From Methanomassiliicoccales archaeon (GTDB lineage: Archaea > Thermoplasmatota > Thermoplasmata > Methanomassiliicoccales > UBA472), in assembly GCA_028682915.1 (NCBI GenBank), contig JAJRAN010000059.1, forward strand, positions 1-48,823: a stretch of 48,823 bases of DNA. Direction: 5' to 3'. Made by a program: the position numbers and the translations under genes. Position 1 is the first letter of the stretch, and each line of letters opens with the position of its first letter. Positions 38,795-47,913 of this stretch are shown here, in pieces. The notes below the pieces were generated by a model that saw only the letters and a program-made list of their open reading frames with translations, did no database searches and had not been told where the DNA came from.

Positions 38795-41434
38795 ATGGAG
38801 AAGAAGCTGTTGCGCTTGGGGGGCATAGCGCAGGAGGACCGGGCATCGGTCGGAGCGAAGGCTGCCAACCTTTCCTCGTTGGCGAGCTCAGGCTTCAAGG
38901 TCCCGGAAGGATTCGTCATCCCCATCCAGACCTATAACAAGTTCTTGGAGAAACTGGCTCTGGAGCCAGAGATCAAGAGCATCCTGGACGGGATAGATTT
39001 CGATGACGAGACCTCGTTGGAGGCGTGCGCCAAGCAGGTCCGTGAGCTGGTCCTCGGGGCGGACGTGGAGCCTTGGGTGCGCAGGGAGTTCGCCGAGGAG
39101 CTGGGCGCGATGGGCGAGGATTCGCTGTGGGCCGTGAGGTCCTCCGCGGTTGCCGAGGACCTTGCGGAGGCGTCGTTCGCTGGCCAGCAGGACACCTACC
39201 TGAACGTTCCCCGGGAAGACGTCCCTCGGTTCGTCAAGCGCTGCTGGGCCTCCTTCTACAACGACCGCGCGGTGGCATACCGTCATGACGTCGGCATCCC
39301 TCAGACCGGTGGGGGGATCGCGGTGATCGTGCAGAGGATGGTCGACGCCAGGTCCGCGGGCATATTGTTCACCCGCGACCCGATGGACCAGGAGGACAGG
39401 CACATGATAATCGAATCCTCCTGGGGCCTGGGGGAGAGCATCGCCTCGGGGATCGTGGTACCGGACCGCTTCCATATCGAGCGCAGGTCCGGAAGGATCG
39501 TGAAGAGGGACATCTCGCGCAAGGCCAAGGCGGTGTACCTGAACTCCGACGGCAAAGGACCGGTCGACGTGGAGGCGGGCAAGCAGACCGAGCCTTCGCT
39601 GACGGACGCGGAGGCCAAGGAGCTGGCCTCGCTCGGCAAGAGGCTGGAGGAGCACTTCAAGGCGCCGCAGGACGCTGAATGGGCGATCGAGAACGGAACT
39701 GTTTATCTTCTCCAGTCCAGGCCCATCACCACCCTAGGCAAGAAAGGGGACACGCTCTGGACCAGGGGATACGGGGACGAGTACTGGTCCGATGTCACCT
39801 CGCCGCTCTTCTATTCCTGGCTAGGGTACTATCTCACCGAGATCGTCAACCACGAGGGCGCCAGGATCATGGGATATTGGGACCTGGCCGAGATAGAGCT
39901 CCTTCGCTTGCACAAGGGCCATGTCTACTTCAACACCGAGGTCTTGGAGGGGGTCTTCTGCTACAACCCTCGGTTCTCGCGCACCAAGGAGCTGCTGAAC
40001 TACTTCCCCGAGAAGGACCAGGAGCGCATCGCCAACGCCAGGGCGCGCCTGGGGAGAAGGGCTCTCGCCGAGCTGCGGATCGCCGTCATCGACCCCGACG
40101 GAATGATGAGCCGTACCGACAAGGCGTACAGGAAATGGGCGGAGGGCTTCATGGCTTACTGCCAGAGGTTCGACGCTTACGACCTGCCCCACTACACCAA
40201 CGAAGCGCTGGAGGAGGTGTTCTGGGAGCTGGAGGCGGCCTTCATCAAGCACTACCGCCTGATCCGCTACGGGATGGTCACGCATTCCATCGGGACCAAC
40301 CTCATCCTCAAGCGCCTGCTCATGGACTGGCTGGATGACAGGAGCGGAGAGCTCTACTCCAAGCTCATCTCCGGCCTGCCCGACAACAAGACCATAAAGA
40401 CCAACATCGCCCTGGCCAAGCTTGCCTCCAGGGCGAAGGAGGACAGGCTGGTCATGGAATACCTGGAGAAGCTCCCTTCCCAGGAGTTCGCCGAGGTGAT
40501 CCGCCAGGACCCGCGCTTCGATGCCTTCCGCCAGGACTTGGACTCCTTCATCGCCGAGTACGGATGCCGATCGCACACCAGGGAGCTGTTCTTCCCCCGC
40601 TGGGCGGACGACCCGAGCCTGGTCGTGGACATCGTAAAATCCCTCTCCCAGGCCACCGACCTGGACCTGGAGCGGATGGAGAGGGAGAAGATCGCGGAGA
40701 GGGAGGCCACGGAGAAGGCCGTGCTCGCCAAGGTCCGCGGCATGAAAGGCGGATGGGCGAGGAAGAAGGCGGTGAAACTGGTGATGGGCTATGCCCAGAC
40801 ATACCTCCAATTCAGGGAGAACCAGCGATTCTACCTGGACCACATTCTCCTGCGGACCAGGCGGCTCTTCAACGAATATGGGCGAAGGTTCCTTGAGAAT
40901 GGTTACATCCCGCAGCGGGACGACATCTTCTTCCTCAGCCGACAGGAGATATTCCAGATCGCTAAGGAGGGGGTCAGGGACAAGGACGACCTCCTGGCCA
41001 AGCTCATATCTCGGAGGAGGGAGTTCGACCGCTGGCGCAACCGGCTCCCGCCCAAGTTCCTCAGGGGCAGCGTGGAGTTCGACGACGCCGTTTACAAGCT
41101 GGGTAACGTGGTGAAGATCCCTGGCACGTCCGCCAGCCCGGGCGTGGTCCGGGGGTCGGTGCGCGTCGTCGAGTCCATCGAGAGGCTATCGGAGGTCAAG
41201 GAGGAGGAGATACTGGTCGCGTCCAACACCGACCCAGGCTGGACAGCGGTCTTCTCCAAGATCGGCGGCCTTGTCACCGAGACGGGGGGGATCCTGTCCC
41301 ACGGCGCCGTAGTGTCCAGGGAATACGGTATCCCCGCGGTCACGGCGGTCAAGGGAGCGACGAAAATATTAAAGACAGGGCAGAGGGTAACCCTCGACGG
41401 TAATGAAGGTATCATCTACCTAGAGGAGATGTGA
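38795..41434 (+). CDS. PEP-synthase-superfamily dikinase, rifampin-phosphotransferase-like
   Basis: An 879-residue enzyme. The N-terminal ATP-grasp region (about 1-315) has VGAKAANLSSLASSGFKVPEGF, WAVRSSAVAEDLAEASFAGQ and AGILFTRDP, ending VYLLQSRPITT. A long alpha-helical middle part (about 330-770) has no PEP-synthase counterpart. A swivelling phosphohistidine domain closes the protein (TDPGWTAVFSKIGGLVTETG, then SHGAVVSREYGIPAV with His836). True PEP synthase has a C-terminal PEP-binding TIM barrel, absent here. Domain order and length match rifampin phosphotransferase, which passes the beta-phosphate of ATP via His to an acceptor. The natural acceptor is unknown. It is coupled to the AttH-like gene. 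Confidence 0.88.
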   Translation: MEKKLLRLGGIAQEDRASVGAKAANLSSLASSGFKVPEGFVIPIQTYNKFLEKLALEPEIKSILDGIDFDDETSLEACAKQVRELVLGADVEPWVRREFAEELGAMGEDSLWAVRSSAVAEDLAEASFAGQQDTYLNVPREDVPRFVKRCWASFYNDRAVAYRHDVGIPQTGGGIAVIVQRMVDARSAGILFTRDPMDQEDRHMIIESSWGLGESIASGIVVPDRFHIERRSGRIVKRDISRKAKAVYLNSDGKGPVDVEAGKQTEPSLTDAEAKELASLGKRLEEHFKAPQDAEWAIENGTVYLLQSRPITTLGKKGDTLWTRGYGDEYWSDVTSPLFYSWLGYYLTEIVNHEGARIMGYWDLAEIELLRLHKGHVYFNTEVLEGVFCYNPRFSRTKELLNYFPEKDQERIANARARLGRRALAELRIAVIDPDGMMSRTDKAYRKWAEGFMAYCQRFDAYDLPHYTNEALEEVFWELEAAFIKHYRLIRYGMVTHSIGTNLILKRLLMDWLDDRSGELYSKLISGLPDNKTIKTNIALAKLASRAKEDRLVMEYLEKLPSQEFAEVIRQDPRFDAFRQDLDSFIAEYGCRSHTRELFFPRWADDPSLVVDIVKSLSQATDLDLERMEREKIAEREATEKAVLAKVRGMKGGWARKKAVKLVMGYAQTYLQFRENQRFYLDHILLRTRRLFNEYGRRFLENGYIPQRDDIFFLSRQEIFQIAKEGVRDKDDLLAKLISRRREFDRWRNRLPPKFLRGSVEFDDAVYKLGNVVKIPGTSASPGVVRGSVRVVESIERLSEVKEEEILVASNTDPGWTAVFSKIGGLVTETGGILSHGAVVSREYGIPAVTAVKGATKILKTGQRVTLDGNEGIIYLEEM

Positions 41435-42345
41435 ATTCTTTGAGCAGCGACGTTATCCACGAGTTCGGAAGCCAAGAGGAATGGAACGAGAGCTTCTACT
41501 TCAACTTCTATGACCGAGGGCAGGACATCTGCGGGTTCATGAGGGTCGGCCTCAAGCCGAACAAGAAGCTCAAGGACGTGTTCTGCTTCCTCATGCTGCC
41601 AGACGGCAGCGTGCTGGGCGTCAAGGACTCCGTGGCCATGGAGGACAGCGAGCTGGAGGCCAAGGGGCTGAAGCTCGTGAAGGTGGAGGACGAGAAGACA
41701 TGGCGTCTGGAGTTCTCGGGCGAGCTCCCCCGGATGCACAAGGATGCGGAGAAGGAGCAGGTCTCCTTCGCCCTGGACTTCACCGCCTTGAACAGCGTCT
41801 ACGACTACCGCGAGAGCGTCAGCGGGGAGAAGGAGAAGGTGGCCCAGGCCGTGGCCTCGGAGCACACGGAGCAGTTCGGGAAGGTCGTGGGCAAGCTCAA
41901 CATAGGGACCAGGGTGTACGACATCAACGGCATGGGTGAGAGGGACCACTCCTGGGGCGTCCGGGACTGGAACGCCCCGAAGATGTGGGTCTGGATCACC
42001 TGCCAGTTCGACGAGGGCTACGCCTTCAACCTGACCAAGCTCTTCATGGACAAGGGGGAGGTGGACGCGGGCTTCATCCACATCGATGGCAAGAATGTGC
42101 CAATAATGCGAGCGGACATCGTAACGGAGTACAACCGCGACAACAGCCCCAACACCGTCTACATGGCATTGCACGACAAGGAAGGAGACGTGCACGGCGT
42201 GAAGGCGGTGGTCAAGCACAAGTCGACCATGCCCTTCGCCTCCCGCGACGGAAAGGTGGTGTCGCACATGCACGAGTGCCTGGCCAAGTTCACCTTGGAC
42301 GACGACGTGGGGTATGGGATAGTCGAGTACCTGATCAGAAAATAA
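41431..42345 (+). CDS. AttH/CrtC-like (DUF7064/7065-type) protein
   Basis: A 304-residue, beta-rich soluble protein. The block GERDHSWGVRDWNAPKMWVW is the signature of the DUF7064/7065 group related to AttH/CrtC hydratase-like double calycins. The N terminus (NESFYFNFYDRGQDICGFMR) opens the first barrel. These proteins are thought to bind or modify lipids or terpenoids, but few are characterised. Starts: GTG 41431 overlaps the RPH-like stop (GTGA); TTG 41440 is also possible with GAGGAG 11 bases before. The coupling to the RPH-like phosphotransferase suggests a shared hydrophobic substrate; this is inference. Confidence 0.8.
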   Translation: MNSLSSDVIHEFGSQEEWNESFYFNFYDRGQDICGFMRVGLKPNKKLKDVFCFLMLPDGSVLGVKDSVAMEDSELEAKGLKLVKVEDEKTWRLEFSGELPRMHKDAEKEQVSFALDFTALNSVYDYRESVSGEKEKVAQAVASEHTEQFGKVVGKLNIGTRVYDINGMGERDHSWGVRDWNAPKMWVWITCQFDEGYAFNLTKLFMDKGEVDAGFIHIDGKNVPIMRADIVTEYNRDNSPNTVYMALHDKEGDVHGVKAVVKHKSTMPFASRDGKVVSHMHECLAKFTLDDDVGYGIVEYLIRK

Positions 42346-42396
42346 TCACCACGATGAGGCGGGCGGAGGTCACTTTGGATGGTCCAGAGCGCCCCG

Positions 42397-42648
42397 CTAT
42401 TTCTGCTTCCCCCAGCTCTTCATGATGGTGGAAAGGCTGACCATGTTGCAGTACTCGTCCCTGAGCTCGCGGGCCATGCTGGGGGGCATGCCATTGTCGA
42501 CCAGGGTACGATAGAACTCATTGCCAGCTAGCTTGGCCTGCTTCTTCATGCGCAAGTAGGACGTGAACAGGGCCCAGAGCATCCTGGGCAATCGGACCAT
42601 GAATATGGCGACGACCTCGGGCATCTGCTCCTTGGTGGCATTGGCCAT
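42397..42648 (-). CDS. small helical protein, paralogue A
   Basis: An 83-residue basic helical protein of unknown function. Its C-terminal half, NEFYRTLVDNGMPPSMAREL and RDEYCNMVSLSTIMKSW, aligns without gaps to the next gene upstream (FYKALVDAGMTKDQAFTL, TKEYMSNVSLGGMLKN). An amphipathic or membrane-touching stretch (VVAIFMVRLPRMLWALFTSY) precedes it. It starts 12 bases after its paralogue's stop, so they are cotranscribed. It is convergent with the AttH-like gene. Confidence 0.7.
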   Translation of the reverse strand: MANATKEQMPEVVAIFMVRLPRMLWALFTSYLRMKKQAKLAGNEFYRTLVDNGMPPSMARELRDEYCNMVSLSTIMKSWGKQK

Positions 42649-42660
42649 TTACGGGTCTCC

Positions 42661-42975
42661 TCAACGCTTGCCTTGGCTCATGTCCCCTGCCAGGTCCCTG
42701 CTGAGCCCTCCGGAGAAGATGTTCTTCAACATGCCTCCCAGGGAAACGTTGCTCATGTACTCCTTGGTCAGGGTAAATGCCTGGTCCTTGGTCATGCCTG
42801 CATCCACGAGCGCCTTGTAGAAAGCGGCCACTGACTGCCCGAACCTCTCGCCCTCGGCAGCGCTGTAGAGTATCTTGGTTATCTTGTCAAGCAGCTCGGG
42901 CACGCTCTCTCCGATGACGTTGAATATCTGCCTCAGCTGCTCCGGGTCCGGCATCTCGTCTTTTCCTTCAGCCAT
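42661..42975 (-). CDS. small helical protein, paralogue B
   Basis: A 104-residue protein of unknown function. An acidic start (EGKDEMPDPEQLRQ) leads to helices IFNVIGESVPELLDKITKIL, then the shared FYKALVDAGMTKDQAFTLTK-EYMSNVSL module at about 48-80. The tail is glycine-rich (GGLSRDLAGDMSQGK). The module resembles a pair of short helices ending in a proline- or glycine-capped turn and may mediate self-assembly. A CATAAAAG element on the minus strand at about 43010-43018 is a likely TATA box for the pair. Confidence 0.7.
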   Translation of the reverse strand: MAEGKDEMPDPEQLRQIFNVIGESVPELLDKITKILYSAAEGERFGQSVAAFYKALVDAGMTKDQAFTLTKEYMSNVSLGGMLKNIFSGGLSRDLAGDMSQGKR

Positions 42976-43082
42976 TTCTCACACCTCTTTTCCGCCTCTG
43001 ATTCCAGCTCTTTTATGGATCTTCATTTCCCGATTCGCTAGGGCTTTCCGACCGTCCTCGGACAGTAGGAGCGTTGGCCACC

Positions 43083-43580
43083 TTATTTGGACAATCCGAG
43101 CACTTGTGACCATTTCCGCACCACCTCCTCCGAGATCTCGTAGGTCTTCTCCTTCCGGTCCGACTTCTCCTTGATCAATCCCTCGGCCAAGAGCTCCCCC
43201 AGGCGGTCGCGCACGATCCTCCGGGAGGAAGAGCCCCTGCGAGCCCGCAGCTCCTCGGTGATCTCGGAGATGTTCAGGCCAGGCTTGTCCAGGAGGATGC
43301 GCATGATCTCCTTGGAGATGGGGTCCTTCACCTGGGGCAGGATGGTGTCTATGCTCACCACCCCGTGCTTCTGGTACAGGTCCATGAGCCGGAAGTACTT
43401 CTGGACCGTATCCTGGAAGATGGTGAGCTGGTGGACCAGCTCCGAATAGGGCTCGGCGACCTTCTTCAGAGTGGACTCGAGCTCCTCGATGCGTTCGGTG
43501 AGCTCCTGGATGCGCTTGGCCTCCTCCGAGCCTGCCACGATATCGCAATGCCCCGCTGTGATTTTAAGCTTCACCGCCAT
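43083..43580 (-). CDS. coiled-coil winged-helix transcription regulator
   Basis: A 165-residue regulator. A coiled coil covers about 20-45 (AKRIQELTERIEELESTLKK). A helical linker (YSELVHQLTIFQDTVQKYFR) follows. The C-terminal winged helix at about 85-160 has PISKEIMRILLDKPGLNISE, the recognition helix RRGSSSRRIVRDRLGELLAE and a basic wing (IKEKSDRKEKTYEIS). ATG 43580 is chosen since longer starts run into fibrillarin. Only 15 bases separate its start from the divergent flpA start, so each promoter overlaps the other gene. It may regulate flpA or itself; this is inference. Confidence 0.85.
   Translation of the reverse strand: MAVKLKITAGHCDIVAGSEEAKRIQELTERIEELESTLKKVAEPYSELVHQLTIFQDTVQKYFRLMDLYQKHGVVSIDTILPQVKDPISKEIMRILLDKPGLNISEITEELRARRGSSSRRIVRDRLGELLAEGLIKEKSDRKEKTYEISEEVVRKWSQVLGLSK
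43561..43568 (+). promoter_or_regulatory. TATA box for flpA, inside the regulator gene
   Basis: ATTTTAAG lies 32 bases before the flpA ATG at 43596, giving a leader of about five bases. It falls within the first codons of the divergent winged-helix gene, so binding of that regulator near its own start could block it. Confidence 0.5.
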
Positions 43581-43595
43581 GTCCCATGGACTCAG

Positions 43596-44261
43596 ATGGA
43601 GGAGACACGGCTGGTGGAGACCCGGGCCAAGGGGGTGTACTGGGACGGGGAGCGCTTGCTGACCCGGAATTCCAACCCCGGTCACCGGGTGTATGGGGAG
43701 AGGCTCTTCGCCTTCGAGGGCGTCGAGTACAGGGAATGGTCGCCGAGCCGCAGCAAGCTCGGAGCCTACCTACGCCTCGGGGGCCTGAGGTCCCCGTTCA
43801 AGGAGGACTCGCGGGTGCTCTACCTGGGGGCAGCCTCCGGCACCACGGCCAGCCACGTCGCTGACATCGCACGCAATGGCACCGTCTACTGCGTCGAGAT
43901 CTCCCCCCGCTCCTTCAGGGACCTGGTGAAGGTCTGCGAGGGTCGCAGGAACATGGTTCCGATCCTAGGCGACGCCACCAAACCGCAGGACTTCCACTTC
44001 CTGGTGGAAAAGGTGGATATAGTCTACCAGGACATTGCCCAGAAGAACCAGGCGGCGATTTTCGCCAAGGCCATGAGGTCCTTCGACTCAGGTTCGGGGA
44101 TGCTCTCGCTCAAGGCCCGCTCTGAGGACGTGACCCGCGAGCCCAGGGAGATATTCGAGGCAGCGCGGTCCCAATTGGCCAGGGAGGGGTTCAAGGTCTT
44201 GGACGTCTTGGACCTGGAGCCGTTCGAGAAGGACCATGCAATGATCGTGGTGGGCGTATGA
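43596..44261 (+). CDS. flpA: fibrillarin, rRNA/tRNA 2'-O-methyltransferase
   Basis: A 221-residue archaeal fibrillarin, the catalytic subunit of C/D-box RNPs. Motifs are NPGHRVYGERLFAFEGVEYR, SAM motif I as VLYLGAASGTTASHVADI, VYCVEISPRSFRDL and DIVYQDIAQKNQA with the catalytic Asp, then the Lys of LSLKARSEDVTRE. It usually sits beside nop5; no nop5 is visible here, and its downstream partner is a Nudix gene coupled by ATGA. Longer upstream frames are antisense to the regulator and not used. Length and motifs are complete. Confidence 0.96.
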   Translation: MEETRLVETRAKGVYWDGERLLTRNSNPGHRVYGERLFAFEGVEYREWSPSRSKLGAYLRLGGLRSPFKEDSRVLYLGAASGTTASHVADIARNGTVYCVEISPRSFRDLVKVCEGRRNMVPILGDATKPQDFHFLVEKVDIVYQDIAQKNQAAIFAKAMRSFDSGSGMLSLKARSEDVTREPREIFEAARSQLAREGFKVLDVLDLEPFEKDHAMIVVGV

Positions 44262-44644
44262 AATGGGTCTATTGTATCTGCTACGTCGGTGACCGGTTCG
44301 TCATGGTCTTCAACCCGACCCGCAAGGGATGGGAGATGCCTGGAGGGAGGATCGAGGAGGATGAAGCGGCGGAGCAGGCGGCCATCCGCGAGGTCAGGGA
44401 GGAATGCGGATGCGAAATGCTCCCGGTCGCGAACATGATGCGCAGGGACGGCGCGGTCTTCTGCGGCGAGCTGACCTGCCCCTCGGGCGCCGAGAAGGAG
44501 GCGGAGATGGCCTGGGACCTTTTTTCCGAGCTGCCCACGCCTCTCGCCTTTGGCGAGGACGAGTACTCTGAGGTGCTGACGTGGTCGAAGTTGAAGATGG
44601 AGGAGCGTCGTTCCGCCAGCAAGGGCTTCCGCTCCTGCCTTTAA
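44258..44644 (+). CDS. Nudix hydrolase
   Basis: A 128-residue single-domain Nudix protein. The Nudix box runs from G30 to G51 (GRIEEDEAAEQAAIREVREE), with E36, R44, E45, E48 and E49 in place. The fold start is YCICYVGDRFVMVFNP, followed by KGWEMPGG. It hydrolyses a nucleoside diphosphate linked to X; candidates are oxidised nucleotides or ADP-ribose, but the sequence does not decide. Its ATG overlaps the flpA stop, so it shares that transcript. Confidence 0.92.
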   Translation: MKWVYCICYVGDRFVMVFNPTRKGWEMPGGRIEEDEAAEQAAIREVREECGCEMLPVANMMRRDGAVFCGELTCPSGAEKEAEMAWDLFSELPTPLAFGEDEYSEVLTWSKLKMEERRSASKGFRSCL

Positions 44645-44660
44645 GACCAACGCTCAACCC

Positions 44661-44668
44661 TTATATAC
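44661..44668 (+). promoter_or_regulatory. TATA box for rps15-DHH operon
   Basis: TTATATAC, preceded by AACCC, in the gap after the Nudix gene. Initiation near 44691 would give a leader of about 55 bases before ATG 44745. This is one of the clearest TATA boxes in the window. Confidence 0.6.
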
Positions 44669-44744
44669 TAAGACACAAATGGGCTTCCGCTTCGCCACTG
44701 GTAACAAACGCTTTAGTCAGAGCAATCCAGGAATGATGATTCAT

Positions 44745-45200
44745 ATGGCAAAGATGCATGCGCGAAGGAGGGGGAAGTCCGCCTCCGCAAAACCCCTGGT
44801 GACCGAGAACCCCGAGTGGGTCACCATGTCCAAAGAGGAGATCGAGCAGATGGTGGTCAAGCTGGCCAAGGAAGGCATGACCTCCGCCAAGATCGGTCTC
44901 GTCCTCAGGGACAACTATGCCGTGCCGAGCGTACGCCTCGCCACGGGCAAGACCGTTTACGAGATATTGACGGAGCACGACATGAAGCCGGAGATCCCGG
45001 ACGACCTCATGGCCCTGATGAGGCGTGCGATCAACGTCAACAACCACATGCTGGAGAACAAGAAGGACATGGCCAACAACCGCAACCTCCAGCTCATCGA
45101 GTCCAAGATCCGGCGCTTGGTGAAGTACTACAAGCGCGAAGAGGTGCTGCCCCAGACCTGGGAGTACAGCCTCAAGAACGCGGAATTGCTGCTCGAGTGA
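44745..45200 (+). CDS. rps15: 30S ribosomal protein S15
   Basis: A 151-residue protein of the long archaeal/eukaryotic S15 (uS15) form. The basic N terminus AKMHARRRGKSASAKP is typical. The middle has TSAKIGLVLRDNYAVPSVRL, and the C-terminal rRNA-binding helices end NLQLIESKIRRLVKYYKREE. It binds the central domain of 16S rRNA. The frame is open to an ATG at 44679, but that would begin within 20 bases of the TATA box and lacks family similarity; ATG 44745 gives the family start. It is followed by the DHH nuclease gene, a conserved archaeal pair. Confidence 0.95.
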   Translation: MAKMHARRRGKSASAKPLVTENPEWVTMSKEEIEQMVVKLAKEGMTSAKIGLVLRDNYAVPSVRLATGKTVYEILTEHDMKPEIPDDLMALMRRAINVNNHMLENKKDMANNRNLQLIESKIRRLVKYYKREEVLPQTWEYSLKNAELLLE

Positions 45201-45206
45201 GGGCCG

Positions 45207-46559
45207 ATGGAAGGAGAAGGCCTTCCCAAACCCTTCTTTTCCCTTTTATCCCAGGCCGCGGAAGAGGTGCGCAGGCATGCCGAGGTCCGCGTTCTGACCC
45301 ATTATGATGCGGACGGCATCTCCTCGGCCGGCATCATCGCCAACACCCTCCTGCGCAAGGGAATCCGTTTCCAGCTCACCCTGTCGAAGAGCTTGGAGGC
45401 CGAGACCCTGGAGTCAGTCGGCAAGGGGGCCAAGTGCCTGATACTGGCGGACATGGGATCCTCGTTCTTGACCGAACTGGAGCGGCTGGATGCCTCAGTG
45501 ATCGTTTTGGACCACCATGCCCCGACAGGGAGCTCGACGAAGGTGATCCATGTCAACCCCCACCTGTTCGGGATAGACGGCATGACCTCGGGATGCGCCG
45601 GAGCAGTAAGCATGATGTTCGCCCTCGCCATGGACGAGAGGAACTGGGACCTTCTGCCCATCGCCTTCGCTGGCATCGTCGGGGATAGGCAGCACATCCG
45701 CGGGCTGAGCGGCGTCAACAAGTGGCTTCTGGATGGGGGTCTGTCCAGGAAGGTGCTGGAGCTCCGGCCCGGATCGCTTCTTCCAGAGGGTAAGCTGGCC
45801 GAAGAGCTCGCCGGGGGGTTCGAACCTTTCATCATCGGCGTGTCGGGCGACCTGCGCGGGGCGATGACCATGCTCAAGGAGGCGGGGTTGCCGGAGGACG
45901 CGTCCCTCGTCCAACTCAACGAGACCGAGAAGAGGAGGCTGACCTCCCTGGTAGCGGTGCGCCTGCTGGAGCAGGGTTGCACGACCTCGTCGATGGAGGA
46001 GCAGATCACGGACCGATATTTCTTCTCCAGCTGGCAGACGACTGCCGACGAACTCGCCCAGCTGCTGAACGCCTGCGGACGCAGGGACCAGGAGGGAGTG
46101 GGGGTGGCCTTGACCCTGAGGGACGCCAAGGCCATGCAGGCGGCGGAGCGCTTACGCAAGGAGTACAAGGAGAGCATGCTCGATGCGATGCTGGCAATCG
46201 TCAGCCAAGGCGTGAGGAGGAAGGAGAACCTGCAGTACTTCATCAGCACCAACCCCTCTTTGTCCGGAGCCCTGGCCGGCCTTACCATGCAGTTCGTGGG
46301 CGATTGCGACAGGCCCACCATCGCGCTGTCGATGCAGGGCGAGAAGGTCAGAATCTCCTCGAGGGCCAACTTCAGGCTGGTGGAGAAGGGGGTGGATCTG
46401 TCGACGGCCTTACGCGAGGCCGCGAGCGCCGTCGGGGGACAGGGAGGGGGGCATGCCGTGGCCAGCGGCGCCACCATCGCCAAGGGCAAAGAGGAGACTT
46501 TCCTTGAGAAGCTGGATGAGATCATCGGCCGTCAGAGGGCGGCCAAGGCCGCGGTCTGA
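45207..46559 (+). CDS. archaeal RecJ-like DHH nuclease (GAN type)
   Basis: A 450-residue DHH-DHHA1 phosphoesterase. Metal motifs are THYDADGISSAG (D34, D36), LILADMGSS and VLDHHAP (D102-H104). The C-terminal DHHA1 domain ends in GGQGGGHAVASGA, which binds the DNA backbone. Archaeal RecJ/GAN degrades single-stranded DNA and associates with GINS in the replisome; Cdc45 derives from the same family. All catalytic residues are present, so an active nuclease is expected. The gene lies 6 bases after rps15 and ends one base before the convergent kae1 stop. Confidence 0.93.
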   Translation: MEGEGLPKPFFSLLSQAAEEVRRHAEVRVLTHYDADGISSAGIIANTLLRKGIRFQLTLSKSLEAETLESVGKGAKCLILADMGSSFLTELERLDASVIVLDHHAPTGSSTKVIHVNPHLFGIDGMTSGCAGAVSMMFALAMDERNWDLLPIAFAGIVGDRQHIRGLSGVNKWLLDGGLSRKVLELRPGSLLPEGKLAEELAGGFEPFIIGVSGDLRGAMTMLKEAGLPEDASLVQLNETEKRRLTSLVAVRLLEQGCTTSSMEEQITDRYFFSSWQTTADELAQLLNACGRRDQEGVGVALTLRDAKAMQAAERLRKEYKESMLDAMLAIVSQGVRRKENLQYFISTNPSLSGALAGLTMQFVGDCDRPTIALSMQGEKVRISSRANFRLVEKGVDLSTALREAASAVGGQGGGHAVASGATIAKGKEETFLEKLDEIIGRQRAAKAAV

Positions 46560-46560
46560 A

Positions 46561-47568
<1,008 letters not shown>

Positions 47569-47572
47569 CTAA

Positions 47573-47818
47573 TTAAACGTCGCCGCGTTCCGCCTCCGAC
47601 CGCAGCTTGTCCATGATGTTGATGGCGCCCTCGGTGACCGTGTCATCGACCACCAGAATGGGGGTGTGCTTGTTGAGCAGCTCGTAATAGGCGGCCTCTG
47701 CCATGCCCTCGGCGGTCTCCATGTTGATGATGTTGACCTCCAGGCCAGGAGGGATGCGCTCCTTGATCCAATCGCACTTCTGGCAGCCAGGCTTGGTGAA
47801 TAGTAATATCTCGGGCAT
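47573..47818 (-). CDS. glutaredoxin-like thioredoxin-fold protein
   Basis: An 81-residue thioredoxin-fold protein with active site KPGCQKCDWIKE (CxxC, residues about 10-13) and the cis-proline segment KHTPILVVDDTV. The size fits archaeal glutaredoxin/MTH895-like redox proteins. Acting as a disulfide reductase in the cytosol is expected. ATG 47818 is preferred; a longer frame to 47962 overlaps the divergent methyltransferase and lacks similarity. It is probably cotranscribed with kae1. Confidence 0.88.
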   Translation of the reverse strand: MPEILLFTKPGCQKCDWIKERIPPGLEVNIINMETAEGMAEAAYYELLNKHTPILVVDDTVTEGAINIMDKLRSEAERGDV

Positions 47819-47850
47819 CCAGCACCCTTTTTCTGATAAGGGGGAGGAAC

Positions 47851-47857
47851 ATAAAAA
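47851..47857 (-). promoter_or_regulatory. TATA box for the glutaredoxin-kae1 unit
   Basis: Minus-strand TTTTTAT, centred about 36 bases before the ATG at 47818. A start near 47828 gives a leader of about 10 bases with GGGTG just before the ATG. Confidence 0.45.
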
Positions 47858-47913
47858 GGTACCGGGAAGGCCCGGAAAAGGATGATGTACTGAGTAGGCT
47901 CTAGGTCTCCGGC

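Noticed and set aside
39821-40843. Long antisense open frame over the RPH-like gene
   Set aside because: It lies wholly opposite a well-supported enzyme, has no recognisable domain, and results from GC-rich codon bias. The same applies to 452-1063, 6143-7135, 7135-8259, 18586-19326, 19862-20713, 20741-21658, 37162-37824 and 41416-42273.
38795-41434. Annotation as phosphoenolpyruvate synthase
   Set aside because: The phosphohistidine domain is C-terminal and no PEP-binding TIM barrel follows it; domain order fits rifampin phosphotransferase-like enzymes.
42979-43548. Minus-strand 189-codon open frame overlapping the winged-helix gene
   Set aside because: It is a shifted frame of the regulator, rich in Gly, Arg and His, without any domain.
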